A stretch of 64,000 nt of DNA from Entonaema liquescens (GCA_902805475.1 CADCSX010000023.1:2728001-2792000); one strand, 5' to 3'; positions 23,037-35,442 are shown, counted from the first letter of the stretch. Numbers and translations: made by a program. The notes: a model not told the origin generated them from the sequence alone.

Positions 23037-25394
23037 CTACTTCTCGTCTTCTGTCGTATTGCCGCTTTGGTCTTGGCTACACCTCTCGCTGATGAATTGA
23101 AATACCTCCTTCGAATGTGTTTCCATCATCCGGTTAAGCCCAACCTCCGGACTCCTATGTACTCCCCCGAACCGCTTCTTTAGCACCTTCTTAGCTAGAT
23201 CGTTGTCCTTCCAGCAAGCGTGATCATTCGTGACGTAGACAAGTGAATTATGTTTATACCAGCTTGATAGTTCCGTATCGGTTTCCGATTTGACCGGTCG
23301 TAGATTACCCGTCACAAAATTAATCACTCCTGCGATTCGGTTTTTGCAATCTGCAGTCTAGTCAATACCATAACCCCCTTTAGAATACCACTAGCCAATA
23401 CACATACCTCTATTCGTCAGGAGGACCTTAACACCTAAGTATGCATTACCTACGCCCACAATGAATAGATCTTCCACGTCGTAGAGTTGAAGATAGTTGT
23501 CCCATATGTAGCATACTAGTTCCTGAATCTGCCGTTGCAACGTCTTCTCATCCGCACGTGGAGTATATGCGTCGATGTCTTCGGAATGCGTGATATAATG
23601 GGGGATATTGGCGTCCATAATACCAAAGTCGTTCTTGTGAGCCCAGTCCACATACGACATAACGCCATCCAACTACCGTATATTAGCGAAAGCTCTCACA
23701 ACTTAAATATAGCACACTTACGATGAATCCATTATGCGGATCAACTGTATTGTCGATAACATCTGGCATGGCCTTCAACTCAGGACTGAATAGTTTATCA
23801 GTAGAGACAGTACAAGTTTCATCTATGCAACTTACGGGTCATGAATGATGAATAGAATCTTTCTCCTGGCTTGTAATCCTGGCGTGACAAGGACCTGGTT
23901 CTCAAACGATTTGTAGAGGACCTCCCGTTGGATAAAGAGGGGTACCATGGCATACTTCTCAGCCAGTATCTGACGCTGATAGCCTCGTATGACGTCGTGT
24001 AGGCGGGACGTGTTGTCACCCAATTCTCGGACCTCGATTATACCAGGTCTCATGCATTCCCAGTAGGGCGCCTGGACGGCTTGAACCCTTGCTAAGAGTC
24101 TAGCAGCATCTTTGTTGAGCGGCGGTACGCCCATTTTCGGTGGTGGTTCCCCCATGAGCGTCCGGGCAACGGCCAGAGCTGAATTAGAAATTGCCTTCAA
24201 GTTGTAACCTCCTTCGAGACACACGGCTACCTTCCCACCGGCAAGGGACATCAACATGTGCGTCATGTGTGCGTAGCAGGGGGGTGTGACGAAGCATCCG
24301 CCCAACTCATCACCATCAGCTGCGTCAAACCCAGCAGAGATAATTACCATATCCGGATCGAATTCGCGAGCGATGGGCATTACAATTTTTTGAAAAGCAG
24401 CAAGATATTCGCCGTCACCCATGCCTTGAGAGGGCCAACCGATGTTCACATTCTTCCCTTTACCCGGGCCTTCACCGACTTTGTCTATATCTCCGTCTGG
24501 TATCATGTCGTTTTCTGGTTTTCCTGGGTAAAAATTACCGTTCTCGTAGACGTGAAGGGATATATAGAGGACGTTTGGGTCGTCGTAGAAAATATTCTGG
24601 ACACCATTTCCATGATGAACATCCCAATCCAAGATGAGAACCTTGCGGCAAGTGTCTGGGTATTCACGTTGACAGACTCTGGCACCGATAGGGACATTAT
24701 TGAAGAGGCAAAATCCCATAGGCACATCATACTCGGCGTGATGTCCAGGTGGTCGTATGATAGCGAATGCGTTCTTTACTTGTCCAGAAGCAACATTCTT
24801 ACACGTCTCCACACAACCTCCCGCTGCAAGCAGTGCTGCTTCGTAAGACATACCACCTACGTACAGAGAGGCCCTTCCCTGGTCCAGCTTATGGCTCAAC
24901 GTTCGTAGCTCTCTCGTCGACATTTGTGAGAGGTTTTGAACCCAGTCGTAATGCCTTGGGGTATGTACTGTAGTCACTTCGTTCTTCGTGGCTGGGCGAG
25001 CTGGGATCCTCCACATATATTTAGTCGGAGTTTCTCTCAAGATGTCGAGAAGATCAGAATCGGGCCCAGTAAAAACTAAGCCGGCTTTCTTAAACATCTT
25101 CATGATTTCCTCGATTCTCCTTGGGTCTTCTGGGTGGTGCGGTGAAGGCCCAAAATCCGCATTTGCATGAAGCTTCATTCTGTCATCGTAGCAGCATCCT
25201 GTAGGAAGCATACCTCGCCGATGCATTGATCTTATTGCTTCGTCGGTATCACTAAACGCTTCACTCTCATCCATGTCAACATTCATACCATTCTTATTTG
25301 GAATGTTGCCGCCTTCCTGTCCCACCGAAGCAGCGACATGGGGTTCGTCGAAGCCATTAGGCGCGTCTGTCATAGACTGGTCTTCACCTTCCAT
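23037..25394 (-). CDS. hda1: class II histone deacetylase with Arb2 domain
   Basis: Four exons: 25394-23836, 23785-23722, 23672-23408 and 23350-23037; 733 residues with all phases consistent and introns of 49-57 bp. The deacetylase domain (about residues 80-400) has all the expected landmarks: RPPGHHAEYDVPMGFCLFNN with the paired catalytic His, LDWDVHHGNGVQ and SAGFDAADGDELGG with the zinc ligands, and CLEGGYNL. The three small 3' exons encode the Arb2 domain (about 460-733), which in fungal Hda1 follows the catalytic domain and mediates complex assembly. The N-terminus is acidic and disordered. Hda1-type enzymes deacetylate histones H3/H2B in nuclear corepressor complexes; in Neurospora HDA-1 works with HP1 and a chromodomain protein. 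Confidence 0.95.
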
Positions 25395-27279
25395 GTCGAC
25401 GTCAATTCTATCCTAGCCGAGCCGAAGGCTGTGCCTTCCACCCGGCAAGTCTGAGGTGGTGTTTGCCAGATAAGAGAAAGAAACGCGACTGCAGGCTCGA
25501 ACCAACTGAATGTTGAGCTCTACCATCAACAACACCGCTTAACTGTGAGAATCCTGGACCGTATGCCACTAGTTAAGGCAGACGAGCTGATGCCTGGTAA
25601 ACCCGAGTTTGTCTGGATTCCTCTAGGGAATAGATGATTCATATACTCATCAGAGAGCTATGAGAAGGTTATTAAGAGAGATAATAACTGTTGGTGGTGA
25701 TCTCTACTAATTTGTCAGCTCTTAAAAGGCTATCTTGATAATGAAAACATTGAGGAGAAAGAGTGCAGTTGAGGTTAAGTAAGGATATGGCGAGGTGATG
25801 TAATTAATGAGATGCTCTTGACATAGGACTTATACAGTAAAGTGTAAGTTTAGATTCACTCGACGATTCCAAAGGATGCCTTGATGGACCCAAAAAATGG
25901 TTTCTTATTTTAGATATCCGTGTCCCTGTAGTGTATGAAATATCCTTACCGAACAAAAAGGAGTTCTATCGTAGGAATAATGAAGAGAATCTAGAATATA
26001 TAAAGGTGGAGTGATGGTGAACTTACACTCGGCGGATGTTGCTTGCTTGAACAGCTCACACACTACTCAACGAGAGTATGAGACGATGCACCTCGGCGTC
26101 TCTACAATGAGGGATAGACTCCTATAATACCTCAAAATCTTAAATACTGTTAATTAAAAACTCGCCGATGAAGTCTATTGACCTCGCGTGGTGGTCGAGG
26201 TGTGCTGGGTGTGGCTGGTAAAAGATGTGGTACCATTAGATGTTATTGTGTTATTGATAATAACTAAGTAAACTTGCCTAGGTCGGTAATCTTTTTGCTA
26301 AGTTCCAAGGTTGGGACGCGGCGTATCGGATCCAGATAACCCCGTTTTTAACCTAGACACCTGTATTTAGGTACCTATATAGGTGCTACTTGCCTATCAG
26401 GAATTCATTCAATCTGAGATTGCATTGCGTATCTTAACGTGCACCTCTTATTTACTTTAGGTACACATGCACTTTCGAATAATAACTCCATACACGCGCA
26501 ACCGATTTATTTAGTATAATTGCCTACCATGTATGCCAGGTAGGTATTTTGCGTAGGACGGAAAGAAAGCTTAGAATTATGAGGATGCAACGCATATTCC
26601 GCAACTAATAATACAATAAATTTAAATTACAAGTCAAGCTCATCTGAGTGACTGCTCGTGTAATCCACGATGGTTAAACCCCTGGGAAACTTTTGGCTTC
26701 ATATGCATCAATACCTCCGAGCGTCTGAATAAAATGCCTTCGGAAGAACCTGTTTGGAATAGCAGAGTTTGGGGGATCAAATGTCCCAAATGCAAGGGAA
26801 ACCCGAAATATGCGAGACTAACATGTATCCGCCTTAAACTACTCACATTCTTCCTCCTCAGGATGCTGCAATACCACGCGTCACAACTCACACAAACATG
26901 GACTCCTGCTTCTCGTACCTTGCAACCATGAATGGATTCTTGTACTACAAGGTGTGAATAGTCAGGAAATGACAGAAAAAAAATAGTAGGAAGCCAAAGG
27001 AAAAGAGCCTATGGTATGCAAATCAGAAGAGAAGACATCTCACGCAATGTACATGTAATAATCACCCATCTTGTTGATGCTTCGTGATGTACTTCGGTAA
27101 TATTAAAATTACTATCTTCGAACTACTCCCCTGAATTGACTGGCCAGCAATTATTCAATCCTAAGTTACTCTGGTGCAAAAGGAGAGTTCTGCGCAAAAA
27201 GGCGGTAAGGGGTAGGTGCCGTTTGCGACTCGACAATAGTCTTCTTGCATCGGCGGCAGCGAGGTTGCTTGCCCTGACT
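25395..27279. other. intergenic region
   Basis: About 1.9 kb with no convincing gene. A small frame at 26734-26931 (IKCPKCKGNP) contains one Cys-x2-Cys pair, but the antisense frame is equally open and neither looks conserved. TAGGTACC-type words occur near 26370-26390 and 26540. Confidence 0.5.
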
Positions 27280-28544
27280 CTAAAAGGGACCAAATTCCTC
27301 AGTACCATCATCTCCTTGGGCGACACATGATGGTGAATCGCGCGGTAAAGTGGCGATACGCACTGGGCTCAGAGGCACTCGTCCATCTGGCCAGGCGTCG
27401 TTAAACCATTCGGTGGTGTCTAACTTGCTTGGTCTACCTTCATCCACAATCCCAAATTGCGGCATGTCTCCCCATGACTGCACTTGCTTGACAACCTTTC
27501 GTTCCTCGAGAACTTTGCTTAGTGAAACAGATAAGGTCTCCGAATCACGACCAAAGTGCTCCTCTACCTTGGATACTGAACTAACGGCAACGGATTTCTT
27601 CCAGTTCGCAAAGTGGCTGAGGTAGTAACGAAGCTGCTCAGGGTTCAGCTTCATATAAGTCTCGACAATCTTCGTGTGGCGGCGGCCTTCGCCGGCTCCC
27701 CAGGGAACGAGCTCGACGCTGTATCCTTGCTATAGACTAGTTAGTAAGCATATTTCATAGCACCCACTTTAGGGAGAAGACTCGCCTTGCAGTGACAGAC
27801 TTTCTCAGGCGACGAGCAGAGGTCCTTGCTCACCGTCTCTCTTACTAGGCGCCAGAGATGCCAAAGTTCGCTAATCTCGCTCGTTGGCATGAGCCGAATA
27901 TGCTGGAGTCGAGTATCAATCGCCCACCTAGACGGCTGAGTAGCGCTGAACCGGGGTTTAGCTCCGTGGTGATGGTGCGCATACAGCCACCATCGAGCGA
28001 CCGCCTTTCTTACACGGGCTACCTCGCCATCTCGTAGACAACGACGATCATCTGAATTGTCTCTCCAATGAAGTCTAGGGTACCTTTCAACCCACCAATC
28101 AATCACCTTCGTCATGTTCCAAAGCTGCTCGATCTGCTGGGTTGTGAGCGTGACCTTTCGCATCATGAAGGTTCGTCTGAATGGAAACTCTTTAGAGGCA
28201 TCACCAAGTTGCATGAGGCTTGCGATGGATTTCTCGCGAGCATAATCGACGGTACGGGGGCAGAGCATGATCTGGATAACCTGGGATTCGTCTTCGCAAG
28301 CAGTGTAGAGGTATAGAAGGATGTTGATCTCAGGCTGGCGCTTAAGAACATTCATCAGAATAGATTCCTTATGTTCCAGGAACACAAGAAAAAGCCCTTG
28401 GCACGAAAGAGCAAGGTTTGTGGCATCCGAAGGACATAGGAGCTTCACAATGGCGAGTATTAGTTCAGTCGGTATGCCGTACATTAGGGATTCGCCGATG
28501 ATGTTAGCGGACTTCATGTTGAAGTCTAGACTTGCGAAATCCAT
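27280..28544 (-). CDS. F-box-like protein with a GC-AG intron
   Basis: Two exons, 28544-27786 and 27729-27280; 402 residues. Residues about 22-62 (GIPTELILAIVKLLCPSDATNLALSC) match the start of an F-box, the Skp1-binding motif of SCF ubiquitin ligase receptors. The rest is Trp/Arg-rich and typical of uncharacterised fungal F-box proteins. Exon 1 ends HCK and, without splicing, would read 14 more residues to a stop. With a 56-bp intron starting GCGAGT and ending TATAG, with a TTACTAACT branch site, the frame continues as QGYSVELVPWGAGEG and runs 150 codons. No GT donor gives this product, so a GC-AG intron is inferred. Two other ATGs precede MKSANIIG; the most upstream is used. Confidence 0.75.
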
Positions 28545-29179
28545 ATTCGGCTGCGCAAGCGCAATTGATGATTAAATTGAGTGGGTGATAGGTAATGGGA
28601 TGTAGGTAGCCTGACGTTTTGAGGGGTGGGGAGAGGGCCAAGGGTAAGTTTCGACCACTCTACAATCTTTTAGATGTATGCACTCAAATTGAATAGGCCA
28701 AACATTCAAAATGCCTCCAAACTCCAAAAAGTGTTGTCGTACTGTGCAGGAGAATAGAAGACAATGCTGAAGTGGTAAGGTGGCCAGAATGCAGGTGCAA
28801 ATGTGGGATTGATAGAGAGATAAAAGGGAGGGGTGATGAATAGTGCCTTGAATTTAGGGAAGCAGCAGAGAATTGGAATACAAATATGCTGAAGATATCT
28901 TGGGCAATGACAGATTTCCAGGACGATTTGCGGGCCTGGCAGTCGAAAGCACCAAAAGAGATAGTTTGGGCGATTTAGTTTCGTCTTCCTATGGAATGGG
29001 ATTGACGATTGGCCCTTTTGCTAAGGCAAGCCGTTAAAATATTCGGCAATATCTGCTAGTTACGAATCAGCCGGCGTCCATACGCAGTTCAACAGTGATT
29101 GAGACTTACTCTTAACTGATTTATTTGGTATATTCGTCCCTTGGATATCGGAGACGATACCTTCTCTCCTTAATAGCAC

Positions 29180-29690
29180 TTGTTGGTGTGCTTAACCTGC
29201 TCCCCCTTAAAGACGTTTGTCTCACTAGTGAGAAATAATTCACGCCTGATATCTTCCTGGGGTGTGATACCCTAGCCAAATATGGCTTTGTCCTCACAAT
29301 TAGGAGTTGATATTTTATGACTCCCTGGGCGGGTTGGTGCGCCGCAGGTTCGTCCTCACAATTAAGAGTTGATATTTTATGACCCCCTGAGCGGGTTGGT
29401 GTGCCGGTTCTTTTCCGGCAGGTTCTTCGTCAGCCGATTGATGCTGGGATCACGACAGCTTTCTCTGTCTGTCGGCGCCCAGAACCTTTTGGTTAACCCT
29501 GGAGCAGTGAGTTATTCAACTCAATCCGCAACCACCCCTCCTTTGGGGCAATATTGAATAAGAATAAGAATAGGAATAAGAATAATAGGCAGCTGAAATA
29601 CATGCCGCTGAATTGAATACGCCATTAAGGCGGAATTGTCGTGTTGTATTTCCATATTGTTGTTTGATGAGAAAAAGAAGAAACGAGTTA
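29180..29690. repeat. possible decayed LTR or MITE remnant
   Basis: A block with TGTTGG at its left side, internal tandem duplication, GGTTAACCC near 29491 and an AATAAG-rich right half, a composition seen in some fungal LTRs. No terminal repeat partner, target duplication or coding part was found, so the identification is weak. Confidence 0.25.
29290..29413 (+). repeat. 62-bp tandem direct duplication
   Basis: Copy 1 is 29290-29351 and copy 2 is 29352-29413. Both begin GTCCTCACAATTA and share GAGTTGATATTTTATGA and GCGGGTTGGTG. The first differences are transitions (TAGG/TAAG, ACTCCC/ACCCCC, GGGC/GAGC, GCGC/GTGC); the last few bases diverge more. Confidence 0.85.
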
Positions 29691-30301
29691 CGCGATTTCA
29701 AAACGACTTTAATATGTAATTAAGGTACCGTACCTGCCTGATATATCACCCTGTCTCCTTCCTGGAGAAGCTCAGACGCCATTTTCGGACCGTTATTTTG
29801 CCTAGCGCCAACTCTATTTGATCCTCTAGCTAAAAGCTTGGTACTATTAGTGGTCCGAGCGCCTGATAACAGAGAGACCTAGGGAAAGAGCGAGAGAGAT
29901 CAGTACCTAATATATGGTACGCTAAGATTTTAAGCTCTAATAGAAGGTAAGTAAAACTTCGAAGTTGCTTAAGCTAGCGCAGAATGTGATAGGTTACCTA
30001 GCAGCCTAGGTAGGTACATGTATAACTCAAAATATTCACACGTATGCTGGGATACTTAGGATCACAGTGTCATCGACTACCACATACACGGAGAGAATAA
30101 ATAGGTACTACGGCGTAGATTAATAAATCAGAATATATGACACCATGTTATGGTAGACTACTAAATAGACACTTAAGCACATTGGAGGCTGGTCGTTACA
30201 GGGTATTAATTCAGCTTAAAATTAGCATCTATGCTAGAGAATATCTGAAGATACCTGGGTGTCATAGGAAACGCCAGAACGCCAATGGTAAGTTACAATA
30301 T

Positions 30302-31374
30302 CTAAGCGAACAGTTCCTTCGTGTCCAGCGCATCCACCGGAGCCCGCTTGCCACCGGTCGTCCGTAGGCCTAATTCTCCCTTCTTTACAAGCCTCTCTAT
30401 ATGCTGCTCGGTGCGGACGTTATGCCTCGTGGCCTGTCCCCGTCGCAAGTCGGCTCGGACCTGGTTCGGCGAGACGAACTCCTTGTTCTCATAGATGATT
30501 GGCCCGCCGAAGGAGCCCTCCTGGATCACGATAGGGGTGAGCACGAATCGCGGGCCGATTTCCACTAAGCTAACATCAAGCTCCTTGTTGCGGCCCTTGG
30601 TGGGCTTGGAATCCACCTCCATCTCTCCGTCCTGCACCTTGGGCGCTTCTGACTCCTTTACTTCGTAGTTGCGCACCCATATCTTTCCATCTGCGAATGT
30701 GAACCCCATAACGCGATCTATGAAAGGCTTGGATTTCCTCGCGCCTTGCGGTACGCCAAATGTGTGGAGGAAAAGCTCCTTGATGACTTGGAGGTAAGGC
30801 TCCTTATCGAAGGTGGCATCGAAAGAGAGAATTGGCCTTGAGCCTTTCAAACAGTTGCCCGTAAAGTGTAATTCTACGAGGGAAAGAGTTAGTAAGGAAA
30901 CATCCTCACGCAAGAAGAGGGCCGAAGAGGGATAAATAGAATTTACGAACCTTCCATCGTATGTAAATTCTGGAGGTGCATCTTAACCGTTGGACCATTA
31001 GGAACCTTGCTCAACCACACGTATAAATCCTTGCCCTTCCGCGCCTCGAAGAACAGCACATTGTTGCAGTTGTAGAGTTCCGCGAGCTCGTTGAGTTGAT
31101 AAAGCTTGGATTTCGTGTCTAATTTCGCATCCTTTCGTCCATGGGGAAGCATAGACGCTAGATCATTAAGTAGATGTCGGTGTCTATGGGTAAGAAGCTG
31201 TTAGATATTTCTGCGCAAGCGGTCACGAGCTCGCGGGTTGTGAAAGTACCTATAAGTAACACCTCTAGAAGATAATATTAAAACTCTTTGCTTATTTTTT
31301 CGGACTCCATTAGCAGGTGCTTCGGCCTTCTGGCTATTAGCCCCCTTGGACAACGATTTATATACAGCTGCCAT
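30302..31374 (-). CDS. BRX1: ribosome biogenesis protein BRX1
   Basis: Three exons: 31374-31250, 31183-30951 and 30873-30302; 309 residues, introns of 66 and 77 bp with all phases matching. The Brix domain is unmistakable: KQRVLILSSRGVTYRHRHLL, DLASMLPHGRKDAKLD, YNCNNVLFFEARKGKDLY and GPTVKMHLQNLHTM, then the central TGNCLKGSRPILSFD block and the C-terminal GPIIYENKEFVSPNQ. Brx1 acts in the nucleolus with Ebp2 in early 60S subunit assembly and rRNA processing. The start MAAVYKSL is chosen because the upstream in-frame ATG adds a non-conserved leader. A TATCGATA palindrome lies 97 bp upstream. Confidence 0.93.
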
Positions 31375-32189
31375 TGTTCGTCGATATTTGCGATGCTGAA
31401 AATGGTTTACTGGAACATGTCTCCAATTCAATTCGCGATTCGCAACGGGAACTTTTTTTCTGCTATCTTTTATCGATAAGTGATAGCGGGGCCGGGGCTA
31501 ATACGAACCATCCGCGTATGCGCGTGGCTTGTGTTGTACCTAATATGATGTACCTTATCTACGTAACTTGGTTAACTGCCCGACATGTACGAAATTTATG
31601 CTGGTAACCGTATCCATTAACGATCGCCAAGCTGCTAACCGGGATCATCAAAATAGGTCTGATCTCAGACATGATGAATTTTACTCGAGGGTGAGCAGTT
31701 ATATACCGAATAGAAACACGTAGGACAGCTTACTTATAACTTTTCGAGGCATGTGACTCTCCATCCAACCCATATATAGGTACGGGTAGGTAAGATGAAG
31801 GGGCCACGTTGATAAATGTTTAACGAAGAGGTTATTGCTGGGTATCAGGTAATAAACATGCACAGCAACGAATACTCTTAGTAATGGCAGTAATAGTAAT
31901 AGTAGGGGTAAGGGAAAGATAGCATTTAGTAACTACGTCGGGTGTGCTAGATTAGACATTTTTGTCCGTGGCCCCTAGTTGTCAAATCTTTAAGACTTAC
32001 GGCCACGAACATCAGTAAAAGCAGGAAATCAAAATCAAGAGAGCCATGTCCTGTGTAAGGTCAATATCCCGAACCCCATGACGCATCACTCTATCACAAG
32101 AGTTCTTCGTTCCAGGCAATACGTGACGCCATATACGTAACGTCGTATCAAACGTATAACCATCGCATCATCTCATCGCGAGTATTGAA
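31375..32189. other. BRX1 promoter and rab11 3' region
   Basis: No gene seen. Contains TATCGATA at 31471-31478, close to the BRX1 start, and a TAG/TAA-rich stretch near 31885-31915. Confidence 0.5.
31471..31478. promoter_or_regulatory. TATCGATA palindrome upstream of BRX1
   Basis: Perfect 8-bp palindrome 97 bp before the BRX1 ATG, the same word found three times in the divergent promoter at 16.7-17.2 kb. A binding role is inferred, not shown. Confidence 0.35.
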
Positions 32190-33109
32190 CTAACAGCACT
32201 TTCCACCCTGCTTCGCAGCATCGTCGGGAGACTTGCTCAACGAAATGTTGGTACCTGCCATCGGGGCTTGGGCACCCTCGCCGCTATCCAACGCCTTGCT
32301 CGAAACGATGCGGTAGATTTCTAAAAGTAAAACACACGATTAGTATATGGCTGCCTTAACTAGCGCTTGCGTAAGCCGAATATGACAAGTGGAATACTTA
32401 CCAGTAAGGATGTTCTGGAAGGCAAGCTCAACGTTGCTGGCGTCAAGAGCAGAAGTTTCTATGAAAGAGAGGTGGTTCTCGCCTAGAAGGTTTAGGTTAG
32501 CAAATTGAGGATCCCCAATAGATCGGATTGTAGACATACTAGCAAACGACTTAGCCTCCTCCGTAGGCACAGCTCGGAGGTGCCGCAAATCGCTCTTGTT
32601 TCCGACCAGCATGATGACAATATTGGCATCAGCGTGGTCTCGGAGCTCCTTCAACCATCTCGTGACGTTCTCATAGGTTTGGTGCTTGCTAATGTCGTAG
32701 ACGAGAAGCGCACCAACTGCACCACGGTAGTATGCCGAGGTAATAGCGCGATATCGTTCCTGGCCGGCAGTATCCCAGATCTGCGCCTTGATCGTCTTCG
32801 AATCGACTTGGATGGATCGGGTCGCAAATTCGACGCCAATCGTCGACTTGGAGTCTAGATTGAACTCGTTACGGGTGAATCGACTAAGTAGGTTGGACTT
32901 TCCGACGCCGGAGTCTCCAATCAACACCACTATAATTCCATCACGTTAGTAATTATTACATTAGGAGCTGAGGGGAGTCGACGGAGGGTCGCACCTTTGA
33001 AGAGAAACTATAGTATGTATTAGTTAACTAGGTCTTCTTAAAACAATTTAACTACCTAAGATAGAAGGGAACGACAAGAAAGACTTACATCATATTCGTC
33101 GTTGGCCAT
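32190..33109 (-). CDS. Rab11/Ypt3-family small GTPase
   Basis: Five exons: 33109-33089, 33007-32995 (13 nt), 32929-32540, 32482-32402 and 32320-32190; 211 residues, the normal Rab11 size. All GTPase motifs are present: GDSGVGKS (P-loop), STIGVEFATRSI (switch I), WDTAGQERYRAITSAYYRG (switch II), NKSD and ETSALD; the protein ends GGKCC, the double-Cys geranylgeranylation site. The N-terminus MANDEYDFLFKVVLIGD is only obtained by including the 13-nt microexon, and removal of introns 3 and 4 removes non-Rab residues. Rab11/Ypt31/Ypt3 controls late-Golgi and recycling traffic to the hyphal tip. Orthology is clear from the whole length. Confidence 0.95.
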
Positions 33110-34287
33110 GTTGGGCAATAATCTTGCGGTTGAGGTGAAGTGCTGTCAAAGAGTACACGAGGGAACAGGAGAGACTGTAGCGGCGGTGATAGATAAAAAG
33201 GAGCTAGACCGTGGGGCCTATATGTGACGCAACTATAACAAAGGTCGAGGTCGGCGCTATGTCGAGAGTCTAAAAGTTGAATGCTGTTAGAATCTCTACG
33301 GACTCTTCCCAAGTCTCCTCCGTTATCACAGTTTCGGTTGGTTGTCGGGAAAGGTTTTAGATGTGTCTTGTAGATGCAGGCAATCGAATATACCTGAGTG
33401 GTGGAGTTGTGAATGGGGGGGATTAGGTACAATTGTTAAGGCAATTGCTTAAAGGCGGTCGGATTTGCTGCTAAGGACCGTCCAAGTATGATAAACTGCT
33501 AAGTACGGCCTACGGCGTAGGCAGGTAGGTACCTTACTACCTTTAGGTAAAGGCAGGTGTTATCCAGCTGTTAACGGGGCTCGAAAGTACGCTAAAAACT
33601 GCGCTACCGAAGGTTACAGTCGGTACCTAAAGGTTGACCTGCGGGTCGGGGGACTTGTTGCACGGTGTCAGGAGTCAAAGCGGATCAGACTTGTGCAGGT
33701 GGGGTTGTATCACAATAGGAGGCGGTGCAAATAGGCAAGTTGAACTATTCGGCACGTGACTATATCTGCTCCACTGAAGGACCTTATATCTTATCTGTGT
33801 GGGTTTGTATAATTTCATGCGTTGACGATATGCGTTAACTCCAATTTTTCAATTCTGACTTGTCTTAAAATATATACAAATTTCACTCAATAGAAGCAGA
33901 ACTTGATAGAAAACAACTAATATAACTAGTTGTAGTTCAATCTCTTTATTAAGTTATAACGAGTTTATATTCATAATATAAGAGATAAAGAGAAGTTAAT
34001 AAACTATGTTTACAACTCTGGTATTTGTCACACAACTTACGAACTTCAAGGTCAATACTTTCAATTTCCTGCAATTTGCATACCAAGTTTTCAAAAAATG
34101 AGGTTATTTTGCTGATAGAACTTGTATAAGTGGCTCTCATAAAGAACATAGCAATCCAACATACCCATCCCTAATCACATCCTCATTTCTAGAGATTGTG
34201 TATGAAACGCCGCGCCTCCTACCTTAACTTCCCTTTTATCCACATCTCAGCTCTAGACCCCTAACCCCTTAACTATGACTAGTTTAC
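33110..34287. other. rab11 promoter and ADH 3' region
   Basis: No gene recognised. Short TAGGTACC-type words occur near 33523-33545; 33830-34150 is AT-rich. ORFs here have no protein features. Confidence 0.5.
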
Positions 34288-35442
34288 TTAGTCCATCTTG
34301 AGAACAGCTCGGAATCGAGGTCGACCACTTAACATAGCATCTAGAGAAGTTAGCACGATACGGCAATATCAGTAACTATATAAAGAGAGTATGTATAGGT
34401 ATACAATACATACCATATGCTTCCTGGACCTGGTCTAGCGAGAATGTCTCGATAGCACACTTCACTCCATGGCGATGGGCAAACTCGATAGCCTTTTCTG
34501 AGTCGCGGTTATTCCCGACGGGCCACGCTTGCACGGAGATCCCGCGCTGGACCATGTCGATATGACTAAGGGTCATATCTCCGGGAAGACTAAGAACCAC
34601 CAGTTTTCCCAAGACGTTAAGGCCGCGAATCAGAGGCGTGAAAGACTCGACAGTCCACGCTGTCGTGAGGGCTGCTTGAGCGCCACCTAGGGCCTTGAGA
34701 GCTGCGCCAGCGTCGCCCTTGGACGAGTCGATGTACTCGTGGGCACCAAACTCCCGCGCCGCTTTCTCCTTCTCGGCTCCTCGCGAGACGGCAATTACAC
34801 GGTAGCCCATGCGATTCGCGTACTGAATGGCAAGATGTCCGAGGCCACCGAGCCCCTGAATCGCAACGGTCTCGGCGGGCTTAATACCGGCCATCCGCAG
34901 TGCGTTGAAAACGGTTGAACCAGCACATAGCAACGGAGCGGCTTGTGCAGCGTCAACATCTGCGGGAATGCGAACAGCGGCTTGTGCTCGAAGAATAGTG
35001 TACTCTGCGTCTATGAAGGGCATCAGCTTGTATCCTAAAATCGGATTCGAACTAGAGGGTGGAGTCGCTAACATCCTCCATTCCAGTTTATCCCATTCGC
35101 AATGGGTTTATCGCACATCTGAGGCCAGTTCTGCAAGCACATATCACACGTCTGGTCGTGACCGCCGTGGTAACCGCCACCTATACGGTCACCGATCTTC
35201 CAACCATTCACGTCATTGCCGACGGCGGCTACTGTCCCGATGATTTCGTGACCGGGGACGATAGGAAAGCCGCCGCCGAAAGTGTTGTGCTGGGCGAGCG
35301 AGTCTGTGTGACATAACCCGCACGCTTCGACCTTGACGAGTAGCTCTCCATCACCAGGTAGCCGTAACGGTACCTCCTCAAGAACCAGCGGTCCTCCTAA
35401 GGCCTTAAAAGCAGCTTGTTTATATGATGCCGGCAGCGCCAT
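34288..35442 (-). CDS. zinc-dependent alcohol dehydrogenase
   Basis: Three exons: 35442-35073, 35010-34414 and 34340-34288; 339 residues. The first intron uses GTTAGC and joins NGG to YAEYTIL; the second joins QEAYD to the C-terminus ending RAVLKMD. Catalytic zinc ligands are visible in GLCHTD and PGHEIIG; the Rossmann motif is GLGGLGHLAIQYA. The structural-zinc loop reads DQTCDMCLQNWPQMC: three Cys are in place but the first ligand position is Asp. The protein belongs to the medium-chain family (class of AdhP/propanol-preferring enzymes), oxidising alcohols with NAD(P). The long ORF extension to 35709 is upstream sequence with no family similarity. Its promoter contains a cluster of CGG palindromes. 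Confidence 0.92.

Larger units (their letters stand above)
28545..30301. other. intergenic region with repeat remnants
   Basis: No gene recognised. The left part is the F-box gene promoter. About 29180-29690 looks repeat-derived: a 62-bp tandem duplication, GC-rich dyads (GCCGG...CCGGC near 29403-29419) and AATAAG microsatellite sequence near 29554-29580. Confidence 0.5.

Noticed and set aside
26734..26931. 65-codon ORF with a CPKC knuckle
   Set aside because: A single Cys pair and equal openness of the antisense frame are not enough support.
35036..35055. tRNA box-B-like GTTCGAATCC on the minus strand
   Set aside because: It sits in an ADH intron with no A box or cloverleaf around it.
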